A stretch of 64,000 nucleotides of DNA, taken from contig JAACJK010000165.1 in NCBI GenBank assembly GCA_013368325.1, forward strand, positions 186,001 to 250,000, in the 5' to 3' direction. The notes beneath the pieces are model-generated. The model did no database searches, was not told the DNA's origin, and was given only the letters and a program-made list of their open reading frames with translations. The first letter of the stretch is position 1. The number at the start of each line of letters is the position of its first letter. Shown here one piece after another: positions 10,137 through 22,542 of this stretch. The DNA comes from Ephemerocybe angulata (Eukaryota; Basidiomycota; Agaricomycetes; Agaricales; Psathyrellaceae). Position numbers and translations under genes: made by a program.

Positions 10137-13027
10137 TCGGTTGTTATCTTCAAAAAAAAGTGGAAGGCACCCAGGGGTGTCAACACTAAACGCGCGTGAA
10201 GATGAATGAGCTGTGCGATTGGACGTAAGAGTGTACGGACAAGGGTAAACTAGCGATCATCTTAGGTAGCGCGAGACTATATAGAGCATGTTGAAGCGGC
10301 GATTGAACCGTGGATGGAGAGCAGGAGTCCATACTGAGCAGGCCACACCCCAGCGAAAGGCGATATAAAAGAATGGAAGCAAGGTAATCTTTCTCCTGGA
10401 CCAATCATTTGTTATGATCTTCCAAAGAAGGCAGGCAAGTCGAAGTGAGCCTGCCATCTAATCTAAAAGCAAGACAGGACCGTTAACCTCCGCAGTCTAC
10501 GCAGGCCCGACATATCACGAACGAGACGGACGAATTTCTCCGAGGACATGCGTCTGCGATTCCGTGATGGTTATGATAACGGTCTAATAAGCCTGGCCAC
10601 ATCAGCTTTCCGATATCTATACAGAATGCGGAGACTTACATACCGCCAACGCCAGGAACGCCGCCGCCGGCTTCGTATCTTGTCATATCTCTATGTCAGC
10701 AAAGCAGCTGCGTAAATACGAACTCGTTGCAACTGAACCTGCATCGCAGCCTCTGATGGCTGGTTCGTATCCAATTCAGTTCACCCAATTGAATAGGCAC
10801 CTGCGTGTATACACCTCCCATCCACTGGTGGTTTCAAAAGTCCGAGGAAGAAAGTGCCCGCCGAGTGTTATCCTTGCGCGACACAGGTACACTTCCTATT
10901 CTGCATAGGTTTGCAAAGTTACACACCGTTTGTCGCCCACTGCCCTGCCGAAATGAAGTAGGGGATCTCGATGAAGATGGGTGCGGGATACCGCCCGCTA
11001 GACAGTATGAAGCCCAGTGAGCATAGCACCAACTTCAAGGCAAAACGGCCTCACCTACGGTACGTGGTGTCCAGGCAACCTCCGGTGCTGCGCTCTAACG
11101 CATCGCCTCGGCACATAGGTACGTATGTCAGGAACGGCGACAATATTCTCTGCGCAGTTATGCTCAGTTATGTCTTTCGAGGTCAATTACTGAGCGCTGC
11201 GCTGAACTGTTGTGTTGGTCTGACTGCTGCGCGGCTTGTGGACCCACCGTGAACCAGGCGCTCGGTCGGTTTGATTGGTTGCCGGAAGTGCGACGCGTCG
11301 CCAGAATACGCGTTGACGCGGCGCGTCCTCAACCTCCTGCTGGCCACCCACTGGTGTGAGATTAGTCTAGATCCAACTTTCAGGATAGCTCACCTGAAAA
11401 TGTACAACCCTGGACCCTGCTGCCTTCGCCGTGAAGACTTTCAGGATCTATGCCGCCGACGGCCAGCGGACACATTCAGAGAATAGAACAATACGTTACA
11501 CTTCGTGATTTTCTCAGTTCTCGGAAAGGGGGAGACTTACCGCGCCGTTCATAGATGACTCGGAATGCCGTAGCCAAGCTCGATGAGAAGGCCGGGGAAC
11601 GGGAAGGCAAGTTTCAATTGCCCTCAAATGAAGCCTGAGGTGCCCGCCAACGTATTTGATCTGATTCACTCTCAGAACCAGAGCCCATCCCACCTTTCGA
11701 AGCCTCCTGACCCTTCGAGTGGTTTTAGCGCGTGGTGAAGGACAGACTTGCGCTTTGACTCACCAAGAACGTCGAGAACGCCGCTTGTCACACCCCAAGC
11801 AGAGCTCAATGATCCCAAAATCAAATTGTAACGAAATGCTGACAGAAAGTTTGCCAGTTCCGGAAATTGCGCAACTTTGGTCCCATCGCTTCCATTGCGG
11901 GAACATTTGCCGATGTGCCGCTAATTTTAGGTCAATTACCCAGCCAGATAAAGTAAATATGCCACCAAATGTTTCCGGCGAATAAACGGCAGTGGCATCT
12001 CGGCAAAATATATCATGTTTCCGGTGATTCCATTTGTCGTGTTGCCTCTTTGAGGCTGCTATGTTCCTGCCCGCTACATTGTCGCCACACTCAACTTGTA
12101 GCCGCAATGCCAACCCCTAGGAACACAAAGACGATAGTTTGAATGGCTCCGCTAATGACGCCGCTTTTTCCCTGCCGAACTCATCGGCGGCGCAGACTGT
12201 CTGGCGCCACTGTGTTTCCGCCTGCAACATAGAGAGCGCCATTTTCTCTGTTGCGCCCGTTCACATCGTGTCGACAAGGTGGATCCATATCTTATGGCGA
12301 CATCAGGGTAATTCAATCTATTCCAATGGTATCTTAATCTGGTAACTTCTAGACGGCGGGAGGGCCGGTGTGGACGACCGAACGAAGTCAGAGGAATATG
12401 CAGAGACAGTGCGCGACCGACGGGAAGGAGGGCGGGACAAAGGGCGGGATATCAATGTCAACGGAAGACCCCGACACTAAATTGGGAAGCGAGTGACGTG
12501 AAGCTGGCAGGCGAAGACGATCTATCATCTGCCTCACCCGCACCGAGCGCCGAGCAACGATTCTGGGCGCCAATCTTGAAACGTGGTGGACCTCATGACT
12601 TTACCTTGATTGCCGGGAACCGTATATGGTATGTCACACCAGGCTCCTTCAAGTTGTCACGATGGTTCTCACTTCCCCTTCAGCCATGATGTCCGGATGA
12701 CCTCCAAACTCATGGAAGTCGTCGTCCTGGTCTTCGTCGGCCGTTACCTCTTCCCGGACTATGCAGTTGGCAGGTGAATTTTCTTCTCCGCAGGCACGAT
12801 TGTTTCTGCAGCCTTGGTTGGGGCGCGGACATTCGCCAGTCGGGGCGCGGGCGTTCGCCAGTCAGCTTCTTTGTCCAGCCGTTTGTCCTCGCTGACTTTG
12901 TTATTCTCCAGATCATAAAAGGCGGCGTAGACCGCCCTCGCCTCTAGTATCGCCCCTAGCCGCCTCCGCCTCTGGTCTAGTATCGACGCCTCTCAACAAG
13001 CTCTTCTTATCGTATCAAAGTTCTAGA
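10137..13027. other. Gene-poor stretch
   Basis: I see no supported gene on either strand. Open frames are short, lack exon-intron logic and show no domain. A small direct repeat (ggggcgcgg.c.ttcgccagtc, twice) lies at about 12818-12862. A purine-poor A run (aaaaaaaa) lies just outside the gypsy copy 2 edge at about 10151. I see no tRNA or transposon ends. Confidence 0.5.
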
Positions 13028-13880
13028 ATGCCTTCCCATCGTCGTATCTCTGTTGGACGCCGGCAGCGCATGCGTATCAACAATCTGCTCCTTCGGCCTT
13101 CCGGGTATCAACAAGCTGCTCCTGGGGAGCGCATGCGTATGAACGAGATGCTCCTTGGGCTTTCCGAGGTGAGCACCATTCAGATTATCTAGTACATTGG
13201 TCTCACGACGGCGATTTCCAGAGCGCTCCTCTTGGAGTCCCTTCCAGTCCGACCGTTTCGCAATCGTCTATTACTTCGGAATCCTCCAACTCTACGACTG
13301 TGTCCCCCGAGCCCCGCAGGTCAGGCCTATTGCTGGGCATGGGCACGCGCAGCCAGTTTCTTCTCCGTCCCTCCGAAACACCCCAGCGCCGTCAGCCCGA
13401 ATGGATACGCCGACACCTTCCCTTCGAATGGACACCCCGACGCCCTCTTTCCAAATGGAGGGTACACCTGCACTGTCAGTCCGGATGGATACGCCGGCAC
13501 CTTCCCTCCGAGCACTGTCAGTCCGAATGGATACGCCGGCACCTTCCCTCCGAATGGATACCCCGACGCCCTCTTGCCGAATGGACACCCCGACACCTTC
13601 TTTCCGAATGGAGACCCCGACCCCATCCATTGAAGTGGACCACGAACGCAACAGCGGCGGCGACGACGACGAATCTCTCTCGTATATCTCAATGGACACC
13701 ATCGTCCCTGCTCGTCGCACTCAGGTAAGTTTGAATTGAAGCTCTGAGCTCCGCACTGATCTCACTAACTGACTTCACTACATTTAGGTCGATATGGAAG
13801 CGCTCCGAGAGTCTATTCAATACCTCCGTGAGGCCGTCCGCGTCCTTTCTGTGATGATCGAGGACGCCTCTTCGACCTAG
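13028..13880 (+). CDS. Repeat-rich MDTPTPS protein
   Basis: This four-exon model has agreeing phases: 13028-13168, 13222-13299, 13353-13724 and 13788-13880 (227 aa), with introns of 53, 53 and 63 bp. The N-terminus is Arg-rich with a local duplication (QRMRINNLLL / ERMRMNEMLL). The middle carries about nine imperfect 9-aa repeats of the type RMDTPTPSL, followed by an acidic patch (GGDDDE) and a short Leu/Val-rich helix (ALRESIQYLREAVRVL). I recognise no family. A related repeat block lies at 62.4 kb next to another repeat copy, so this gene may belong to the dispersed-repeat mosaic rather than be an independent host gene. Confidence 0.6.
13388..13632 (+). repeat. 27-bp coding minisatellite
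   Basis: About nine imperfect tandem units of 27 bp lie here, each coding for nine residues like RMDTPTPSL with variants such as APSL, PTPSF and EGTPALSV. The array lies wholly inside exon 3 and keeps frame, so unit gain or loss would change protein length without breaking it. Confidence 0.8.
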
Positions 13881-14065
13881 TTTTGCTTGGACCCTTGCCC
13901 CTTATCCATGCCCAGACCATTCATGAATCATTCATTGCTCCGTTATGAGTTTCGCACCCGTCGCTGTCCCTTCCTGCTCCGTCCTTGAATCCTTTTACTT
14001 GCGCCTTCGTACTCTTCTCTCATGTATATAGTATATTCACCCTGCTCTTCTCTCATGTGTATAGT

Positions 14066-15115
14066 AATGCCATATTATTGTCTGAGCAACATTATAATAG
14101 GGGCAACGCCCAAATCGGCAACACCTGGGTGTCGTAACAGGGTCCGAATCCAAGCGGCGTTGCTGTGTTCCTTGCCCCCATCCCTCCAACTCCTTCATTC
14201 TCAACTCCTCGCCTTGTACGCGTACAACTCCAATTCAGAAAACTACGCTTGCATGCTCGCGCTCGGTCCGGCCTCGACGTGCGTCTCCAACTGAGAAACG
14301 ATCTTTCCCAACGCCCCCTCTTTCCCAACGCCCCCGGGCTTGAATTCATCGTCGACTCTCGATGTGCGTACTATGCAACGATAGTCCATTCTCAGGGGAT
14401 CAATACCACAAAGGTGCGGTCTTTCTCTATTCTAATATGCCTGGGGCTTATGTCAATCTAGCGAGTGCGCTACTCAAGGTTCTACGCGTTCGGTTGGGAT
14501 CCCAGCGTTCGGTTGGGATCCCACTTCGACCAAGATGCGACTCACGGCGTCGACGGGGCGGGATGCTATGGGGTCAGCTCTCGAACTCTGGCGCTCGTCC
14601 TCACATCCATGGCATCGCACTGCGCAATCGAGGCGATTCCGAGCACGGAGTAGGGTACTGGGAATCGAGAACGGTTCTGGAGCACAGGTAAGCATTCAAG
14701 GGTCCTACCTAGGTGTATTCACGGTCTTGAACTGACCCTGCGTGCCCTCGTCAAGGAAGCCCTGCTTCGATGGAACCAAGAATCAGGAACGGTGCACCGC
14801 ACCTTGAACCGCACCTCAACCGCCCCCACACCTCCTCTCTCCTCCACCGATGCTCGTATCCAGCCGCTCCGAACGCGCGATCCTCTGCACCTACTACCGC
14901 GGGTTGCGCCGACTCCCACAACCGCCCACTGAGCTCCACCGCGGCGGGTCCGAAGACCTCAGTTACTTCCCAAAGGTCCCTTCTCTATCACGTCGGAAGC
15001 GCCTCCTATAGCTCGTCGACGCCCTCCTTCATCCCCGAGTTCCGCGTCGTTCGCCCACAACCTCATACCTCATGGGGATCCTCGCTCCCTCCCATTCCTC
15101 AGGATGCAACCTCAC
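14066..15115 (+). repeat. Dispersed ~1-kb repeat, copy A
   Basis: The unit begins aatgcca.attattgtctg and continues with ataggggcaacgcccaaatc, and ends in ...caacctcac. It is nearly identical to copy B (38515-39568, opposite strand) over its whole length and to copy C (58615-59540) for its first ~900 bp. It holds open frames on both strands and splice-like sites (acaggtaagc near 14690), so it may derive from a gene. No transposase, terminal inverted repeat or target duplication is visible. The word GGGTCCGAATCC near its start resembles a tRNA-type B box. Confidence 0.85.
14486..14523 (+). repeat. 19-bp VNTR, two units
   Basis: Two tandem copies of gcgttcggttgggatccca lie inside repeat copy A. 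Copy B also has two units and copy C has four, so the array changes length between copies. Confidence 0.9.
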
Positions 15116-15426
15116 AGATAGACGCCGTCGAAATGGGAGCCGTATCCATGCCGCTACCTTAACGCCCATCCTACAATGATCCATGTGTTTCAAACCCCCA
15201 GTGTCGAAGGGCCGTCTAGAGACGACGCCAAGGTCTCATGAAACTGCCGCCTATCACAAGATCCGGAGTCATTAACGTTGGCGTCTGACACCCTCCGAGG
15301 TACGTGCTTATTATGAGTCGGTCCTCGAGGCGCATTTTCCTTTGTCAGTGCTGAAAGAAAGAAAACAGAACTACTTAACCTCAGCCTTGTCGATCCCGCG
15401 TAGGAACTGAACCTCTCCACCTCCCC

Positions 15427-17482
15427 ATGTCACAGACTGAAATACGCACTACCCAGGAGGAATACCTTGCACGTCGCGTATGTCATTTAATTTCTTTGAC
15501 TTTGACATTTACTTAATACTACCCTCCTAGCTCCTGGCAAACGGCGCTACCGGGGCGCTCCCGCACCTCAATGCCTTAGCTCACGCATACCCATACCATG
15601 GCTCTGACCTTCGCCCGGTCGAGCTTGTGATGTCATTCCTTCGAGATCCACCCCTATCCTATCCCTCGCTTCGCTTGGGGGCTTCAGGAGGTGTCAATAC
15701 CGAGCCTCTACTCCGAACGTTGGCCTGCCTTGATGTAGTTCATCGTGTTGGACGGTCCGTGGCTTCCGATACGCCCTCTTGCACTGCGTTCTCGGTCATG
15801 CTCAAGGATGGCTGGCCTTCGCTTCTCGTGTGGCTTACATATACTCTGGAGTATGTGGAAATGGTCATGCCTGGCGCGCGCGCCGGTGTTCCCATTTCAA
15901 CCGTTGCGAATTTCCTCGTCGCTTACAGCACACGACCCCCGTTCGCCCACCATACGATAGATGATTGGACGTCCACTATCCGCCTAGCCTTCAGAATATG
16001 GATCGGAGAGTTTAGCCAAGGACTCACCTTCAGAAACGTCACCTTAACCACGATCGAGTTTTTTAGCAACTGCTTGGAGATGGATGGGTCTGCCAAGGCC
16101 GCTGTGGTCGAGATCTTCCAGGATTCGAATAGAGCCTGGGCTTTCTTCAAGTCGTTCGGTACCCAAATCACTACCCTCGCGCGAGATCCAACCGAAGCCG
16201 GGGCAATGCGCGTTGTGCTTATGCACGACTTCTACGTCTTACTGGTCGAGCACCTGTCCAAGTCTCCAGATTGGAGGAACACGTGGAGGTGGATTATCCA
16301 GAAAGGACCATTGAAAGCCTGCGTTGCGACGACTCTCTCCCTGCTGTCCAGGCCAATCTCCATCGACCGGTGGCGACTTGCGCAACTAGGAAGCGTGATG
16401 GTAGCTGTGGAGGAAGACATCGAGGCGATACTGTCGAAGGTGGTCCGCCTTTCCCGCGCAGGCCTTGCGCCTCTTCTGCGCCAGTGCGGCCGGAGCACGG
16501 TCTCAGGCGTTTCGGATATGGTCATCTTTGGGTTCCTTCGACACCTAGCATCCTACCTCCCGTATCAACGTGTATCTCGAGCCGTCACCAAATCTCTGGA
16601 ACGATATCATGCAAATAACCCCTCGGCTTTACAAGACGCTGGGTGGAACTTCTTTTATTCAACGCTCAAGCTCAGCGTATTGTCGGCCGCCAAACGGAGA
16701 GGGTATTTCGCCTTTGCCTGTGACAACCTAAATGTAAGCCTCTCTTCTTCCAACTAGCACTGAATGCGCTCAGGCTCAGAATTCTCCACTTGAAGCATCT
16801 AGGACTCCAAGACCTTGAAGACGACAGCCCTGTCGATGGCGAGTCTCGAAAGGTGTGCGGCGGGTGTCGGACAGTCTGGTACTGTTCTGAAGAGTGTCAG
16901 AAGGACGATTGGAACTCCCTCCATCGATACGAATGTATCGATGCAGCTGCCTTACTATACAGTAAGTAATCCCGATGAATTGTTGGGCGAGTTTTGCTGA
17001 CGCTAACCGGCTCAGATCGGCGCCAGAGGCGTCAGTGGTTCCCTTGGGGGAGCAGGGGGAATCACGGGGCGCTCCTGGTTCACATTTTCAACCTGCTGTG
17101 CCTTGGAGGAGCTGACGTGGGCCCTATGGATAGCGTTTCCACGCTTGACTGGACTATGGGAGCTCCTGGTGACGCTACGAGCCAGACTCGTGACGAATAT
17201 CGCGCGTCTTTGGCCGGTCGGTCCCCGGAACATACGCAAGGTCGACTCAGTGCGATGCTTTCTCTATCTGGTCAAACCGGAACTCGACTTGTGGAAGCAA
17301 CCTACCGCCATGGAAAGGAACGCATCCACATACTTGCGACTCTCCGACAAGGCCACTGGCCGGGGGGATACACATTCTTGAATGGAGTAGGAACGATCAG
17401 GTCAGTTCTTACTTATGAAGACTGCGGTCACAAGCTTAAGCATGTCCACAGTGAGCGTCATGAGGGCGACACTAACCTATAA
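15427..17482 (+). CDS. MYND-type zinc-finger protein
   Basis: Exon 1 is 15427-15477 (MSQTEIRTTQEEYLARR), intron 15478-15530, and a long exon 2 starts at 15531. A helical N-terminal region of about 400 residues leads to a MYND-like finger at about 16850-16945 (CGGCRTVWYCSEEC, then HRYEC), followed by a C-terminal ~160-residue domain in an exon from 17016 to the stop at 17482. MYND fingers bind proline-rich partner peptides; large families with this layout are common in agarics. One junction is unresolved: exon 2 runs to a donor at 16734 after FACDNLN, but no acceptor near 16757-16779 gives the right phase. A donor at 16703 with acceptor 16773 would keep frame but lose CDNLN, which looks like the first Cys of the finger. 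A frameshift is possible. Confidence 0.75.
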
Positions 17483-17924
17483 CGTGTAACGCATTGCGTT
17501 CAAGGTCTCGACCGACCTCTAGTATATGCCTGCTTTTCTTTCTTGATCCAGAACCAGATGCTTAATATACAATTTCTATTTTCTCTGACGTACTGCAATT
17601 AAAGCCCTGCCAGAGTCTGGCTGTGGGCATAAGCCCCAGTCTCAAATAGAGCAATACAAAGACGGATGCTTGGCCTCGCCTCGGACCCTCGGTCAGGCTC
17701 CCGATGATGCGGATAATTTCTTCTTGACTCGCGGGCATCTGGACAGCGTTTACTTATACCTCTGCCTTGGGCTTCAACTTTATTCAATGGCTTTATCATA
17801 CTTACAGTACAGATGCGTGGACCGTGAACTGATTGATGACTCGGATTGGTGATGGGGCCGAGCGACAGGCGATCATGCTCTTGCTTGACGTTCGCGTTCA
17901 GATTGCCCACTCCGCCCTCCTCCC
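17483..17924. other. Intergenic
   Basis: This is the spacer between the MYND gene stop and the tnp2 start codon. I see no supported gene, repeat or clear transposon terminus. If the tnp2 gene belongs to a complete CACTA-type element, its 5' inverted repeat should lie here or further upstream, but I could not find one. Confidence 0.4.
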
Positions 17925-20900
17925 ATGCCGTTTCCCAAAGACCTTGCCCAGATCTGTTGTACATGCGACCAATGCAAGTCTGAAGATCCAAAGGGAGTTT
18001 GGGTGACTAGGAAGACCCACAAAATACATCAAGGTAGAAACCGTGCCAGTCAAGTCCAGGACGACATCGTCGAATTCGTCAACCACGACAAATTTATTGC
18101 CTCCAGCATCCTAGCAAATGGTCTGGATACTGCCCCTAGTCAACCCCCAATAACACTTCCGACATGGGCTGCACCATCCGCCTTAACTGATTCAGCGTTT
18201 TACCCTTCACCCTCCTCAACCGCCCCGCACCACAACCCATCTCCCCTCTTGACGAGGTTGGAGCTGCAAGACATTCGTTACAAACTCCTGGACTTGAATC
18301 TCCCGCGACCCGGGGATCTTGAGTTCTCTCTCCACCCTTCGACTACCTACAAACCTGAACGCTTCTCAGTTCCCTACAAGTACGACGGGGTTGCCAACGC
18401 AGCTCCCTTCCATTTGATCGTATCCCCCGCCAATGCACACTTCTTGGACTGCGAATTCAGGCTTCACGCTTTGGCGAATAGACTGTATGAGAGCATCGAA
18501 GTTGAAGCGGACTTCAACTTCGAACTCCAGCGTCAATCGATAGATCGGGACGTAAAAGCCGCGTTGAACCGGCTTTTTCAATGGAAAAAGGATCTCTGGT
18601 GGGAGAAACGGTTGAAACCGGGAAACTATCAAGATGCTGGGGACACTCTTGCGATTCCTCGTATTGAAACCAGTGCGTGCGCCATTTAACACGTCCTTCC
18701 CACCTGCATAATCTCAATGGATCCTCATAGCTCGGTATCTTCAACTGTACAACTACGGAGACCCAGAGTATGCGCCGCTCGCACTGGCAGGAATTGTCCT
18801 GGTTTTAGTGGTCCACCTCATCTTCAACGGCTCGCAGACGCTTTGTTCGATTATCCTAGGTTTCCTACAAGATCAACTTCAAATTCTCGGTCCCCTGCTT
18901 GGCTCGGAGGGACGCCAACGGCAATTGAAAGAGTCCTATCCCACCTCTATCGAATCTGTCTTGAACTCGGTTGACTTAGACCCCTGCGTTCGACGCTACA
19001 TCCAGTGTCCCAAATGCTACGCTCTCTACCCCACGTCAAGCGACTATCCTGACCTTTGCACCCACGAAGAAGCGCCAGGATCATCTCCCTGCAATGCGAA
19101 ACTCACTCGCGTACGCGATCCCGACAATAAACGGGGGGAGAACCTAGCTAAGGAAAGTCTTGGTGAAGAGAAAGGGGGTGACGGAGAAAGAGACGAGAAA
19201 CGGCAGCCCATAACCTACTACCTCCATCAAGGCAAGTGATTTAATCTCGAAAAGAACCTGTCTCATTGACATCTTGGTAGATTTCAGTCAGTGGTTGGGA
19301 AGATTCCTATGCAGGCCCGATATTGAGGATTTGCTGGATCGCCGTAAGGCTGAATTCTTGGAAAGGTCCAACAAGCCGATCGACTCTGACCAACCGGGCT
19401 TAGTGGCAGACGCCCTGGATTCGGAAATCGTCAGCAACTTCACTTGGCCTGATGGAAAGCGCTTCTACGAATGCCCAAATGACGAGTTTCGGCTCATCTT
19501 CTCGCTGTCTGGTGACGGCTTCAACCCATTCTCGAATAGAGAAGCTAAGCAGACGGTCACCTCGACAGGTTTATACTTGTTCTGTCTCAACCTACCGCTC
19601 GAGGAACGCCAGAAGCCTCAGAATGTCTATCTGGCTGGAGTAATACCTGGGCCTGGAAAGCCGTCGACCTCTCAAATCAACCACCACACCTCCCTTATAG
19701 TCGATGATTTCGTCCGTTTCTGGGAAACAGGAGTTCGGTATACCCGAACTACGCGACGGAGAGATGGGGTGTCAGCCCGCGCTGCAACGGCACCTGTTCT
19801 TTCGGATGCACTAGGTTCGCGCCAGCTTTGCGGATACGGGTCACCTACATCAACATTTTTCTGTACGTTCTGTTGGCTTCGATATTCCGACATCGAAAAT
19901 TTCGACAAGACGTCTTGGCCCGCGCGTGACTGCAACGAGCACCGGTATTGGGCGGAATTATGGGAAATATCAGACGCAGCTGCTCGACAGACGATATTCG
20001 AGGCCCACGGCATTCGGTATACACCCCTCCTGCGGCTACCGTACTTCGACCCTGTCAAGCACATCGTTGTCGATAGCATGCACAATCTCTACTTGGGGCT
20101 CCTTCAGCGGCATTGTAGATCGATTTGGGGCATGGATTTCAGCATAGAAGATGGAGATGGTAGTTCCCGGCCTCGTGCTACGACGCCAAAGCTTCCATCA
20201 CCTGCGAGAATGGCTCAAGGAAGGCAAGCTTTGGAGTTTAACGACATCCCACGTCTCACAAGCCTTCGGACGGACGTACTTTTTTATCTCTGTGTGGAAA
20301 TGGATCTCCGGAGAGGAGGGAGAAAGAAGGACTTTTTACGTGAGCTAATCCAGTGGGTATGTCTCTCCCTGACTCGTCAATATGATTTGGAGCTCCCAGT
20401 GTGCTAATACCTCCTGTATAGCGTAAGGCGCAAGTAGGATTTGTCCCAGAGTTACTCAAGGACCGCGACATTCCTGTACCGACAAGCCAACTCACGCCAT
20501 CTTCTCAGCAGCTGCCAGCATCCCTTTTACCTTCGTCAACCCCGGTTCCCGTATTGCCGACACCTTCCACCTCACCCTCCACCACTCTAGAAAACACTGC
20601 TACATTACCCACACCTCAAGCAAATACCCCCGTGATCACTCAAATCTCGGATCCTAGTTTCAAAATCGAGGTGGATCTTGGGGAGGATATTCTCGCTCGT
20701 GGCCTCAGTATCAAGCGACTGAAGCACGGCGTTCTGCTAGAGCTATGCGCTCGACGTAACCTTGTACTACCGATGGCGAAGCCGAGCAAGAAGGATCTCA
20801 TACCGGTTCTGAACAATTGGGTGTGTGTACACCTCTCCTCAGCCTATTGAGTACTAATGGCTGTTGAAAGAGAGTGGCTCATCTCAACTTTGAAGAGAAG

Positions 20901-22496
20901 GACGAGAAGAAAACAGTCGTACTGGGGAAGCTCATCCTTACTGCAGTTGGCGCCGATAGGGAGAAAACCATGCTCCCGCGATGGGTGGATCCGGCTCCTG
21001 CGCGCGTTGGTCAGAAAAAGCAAGGAAAACTAAGCGCCGATCAGTGGAGGAGCTTCTGTACAATCCACCTTGTGATAACTCTTATTCGCCTGTGGGGAAA
21101 CCTCCCACCGGAATCTCGGTGGTACCAGATGCTCACCAACTTTTTGGATCTAGTCAACGCAGTGGAAATCGCGGGCATGTTGGTGACGTCCCCAGAACAT
21201 ATAGCAGCGTACACCACTTTTATGACTCGTTATCTCGTCAACATGAAGGCTCTATACAAGGAGGCGGTGGTTGTTCCCAACCACCATTACGCTCTACATA
21301 TTCCCGACTATCTTGGGCTATGGGGCCCTGGGCCACAGAATCGCGGGTTCGGTTTCGAGCGGTTTAACTACAAGCTCCAGCAGATCAGAACAAACAAACG
21401 GTTTGGTAAATATTTTGCTGTTATCTGTCTGTGTTGTTTGCTCACTCCTTCCACAGGCGAAATTGAAACGACATACATGTACACTTCTACCCGGATGGCA
21501 AACCTTCTTTCCCTTCTCTCGCTCGATAGAGTACGTGGCATTGTGCGCAACATGTATGCCCGCATCCAAACGTACCTCGGCATAACAGAGAGAGGTACCC
21601 GTCTACACGACGTTGCACCTGCCGATACAAGCAAGAATGGTAGTTCAAGCTCAAAGACTGGCAAGAGGATCAATGTCAACGATACCATACTCAAAGCGCT
21701 TTGCCGATTCATAAACGACACCGACAGCGAGCACGAATACATCCCGAGCACTCTTCATAGAAAGCGGTCTAAGTCACAAATCTTCCTTCATCCTTCCGCC
21801 GAACACCTCCGCGACCTCCACTACCAAGGCGTCACTTATCGTCCTATGCATCAGTCGCCACGGGACAGCAACATCCTCCTCAAAGCCGACGCTTCTTCCT
21901 CTGGGATGGCTTACAAACCCGCTCGAATTCTCCGGATATTGGCCCACACCCGAAAGGTATCAGGAGGCGGTCTTTTACGGGAGACTTTCTGTGTTGTTCA
22001 GTATCTCAAACCATTACCCGATGAACTGGTAGAGAAAGACTGGTTTCGAAAGTTTGGCGTTGTCGGAGGCTCTTTGTGGACCAGAGATTACGATCCTCAA
22101 ATCCACGTCATCAGACCATCAGCCATCGTTTGTCACTTCGCCCGGACGCCAATGGACCTGGAAGAAATCCCAATACTTACGTTCCACATTCTCCCGCTCG
22201 ACAGGGTGAGTGAAGTTTCCATCGATAAAACAATTTAACTGAGAAATGGGAAGCTACGAACACATATAGAAAGTTCTGGGATTCAGATTGAAGAACGAGA
22301 CGCCGGCGGCGATATCATAGGGTACGTAGAAGATAAGGGGGTGGAAGGAGAGGAAGAGGAGGAAGTAGACGAGGAAAGGGATGTAAATGAGGAAAATGAA
22401 GCTGAGAAGGATGAAGAGTTAGAGGCAGATCGTGAGGAGGTCAACGAAGAAGGAAGTGGGAGCGATGAGGATCTTATGGAAGTAGATGTAGAATGA
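17925..22496 (+). CDS. Tnp2-type (CACTA/EnSpm) transposase
   Basis: The seven-exon model is consistent in phase: 17925-18672, 18731-19231, 19281-20356, 20422-20820, 20871-21405, 21457-22205 and 22287-22496 (1,405 aa). The N-terminus has a small Cys motif (CCTCDQCKSEDPKG). Then come a hydrophobic segment (LALAGIVLVLVVHLIF), a second Cys cluster (CPKCYALYP, C.HEEAPGSSPC) and the transposase core with SGDGFNPF and DSMHNLYLG, the hallmarks of the tnp2 family. A Pro/Thr/Ser linker and a helical region follow. The last exon codes for a very acidic tail (EGEEEEEVDEE). Intron 19232-19280 starts with GC. The frame is uninterrupted, so it may be functional. I could not find terminal inverted repeats. 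Confidence 0.88.
19232..19280 (+). other. GC-AG intron in tnp2 gene
   Basis: The exon ends CATCAAG and the intron starts gcaagt and ends ttggtag (49 bp). Splicing here joins YLHQ to DFSQWL in the frame of the transposase core. GCAAGT is the classical strong non-GT donor. Confidence 0.85.
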
Positions 22497-22542
22497 ATCG
22501 ATGAATAGTAATAGGTAACGCTCTGCAATATATGGATAGAGC

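Noticed and set aside
14140..14160. B-box-like word GGGTCCGAATCC as evidence for a tRNA gene or SINE
   Set aside because: No convincing A box at proper distance, no cloverleaf, and the unit is about 1 kb. Kept only as a hint.
17925..22496. Terminal inverted repeats of a CACTA element around the tnp2 gene
   Set aside because: No CACTA-type or other matching inverted ends were found by eye within the flanks.
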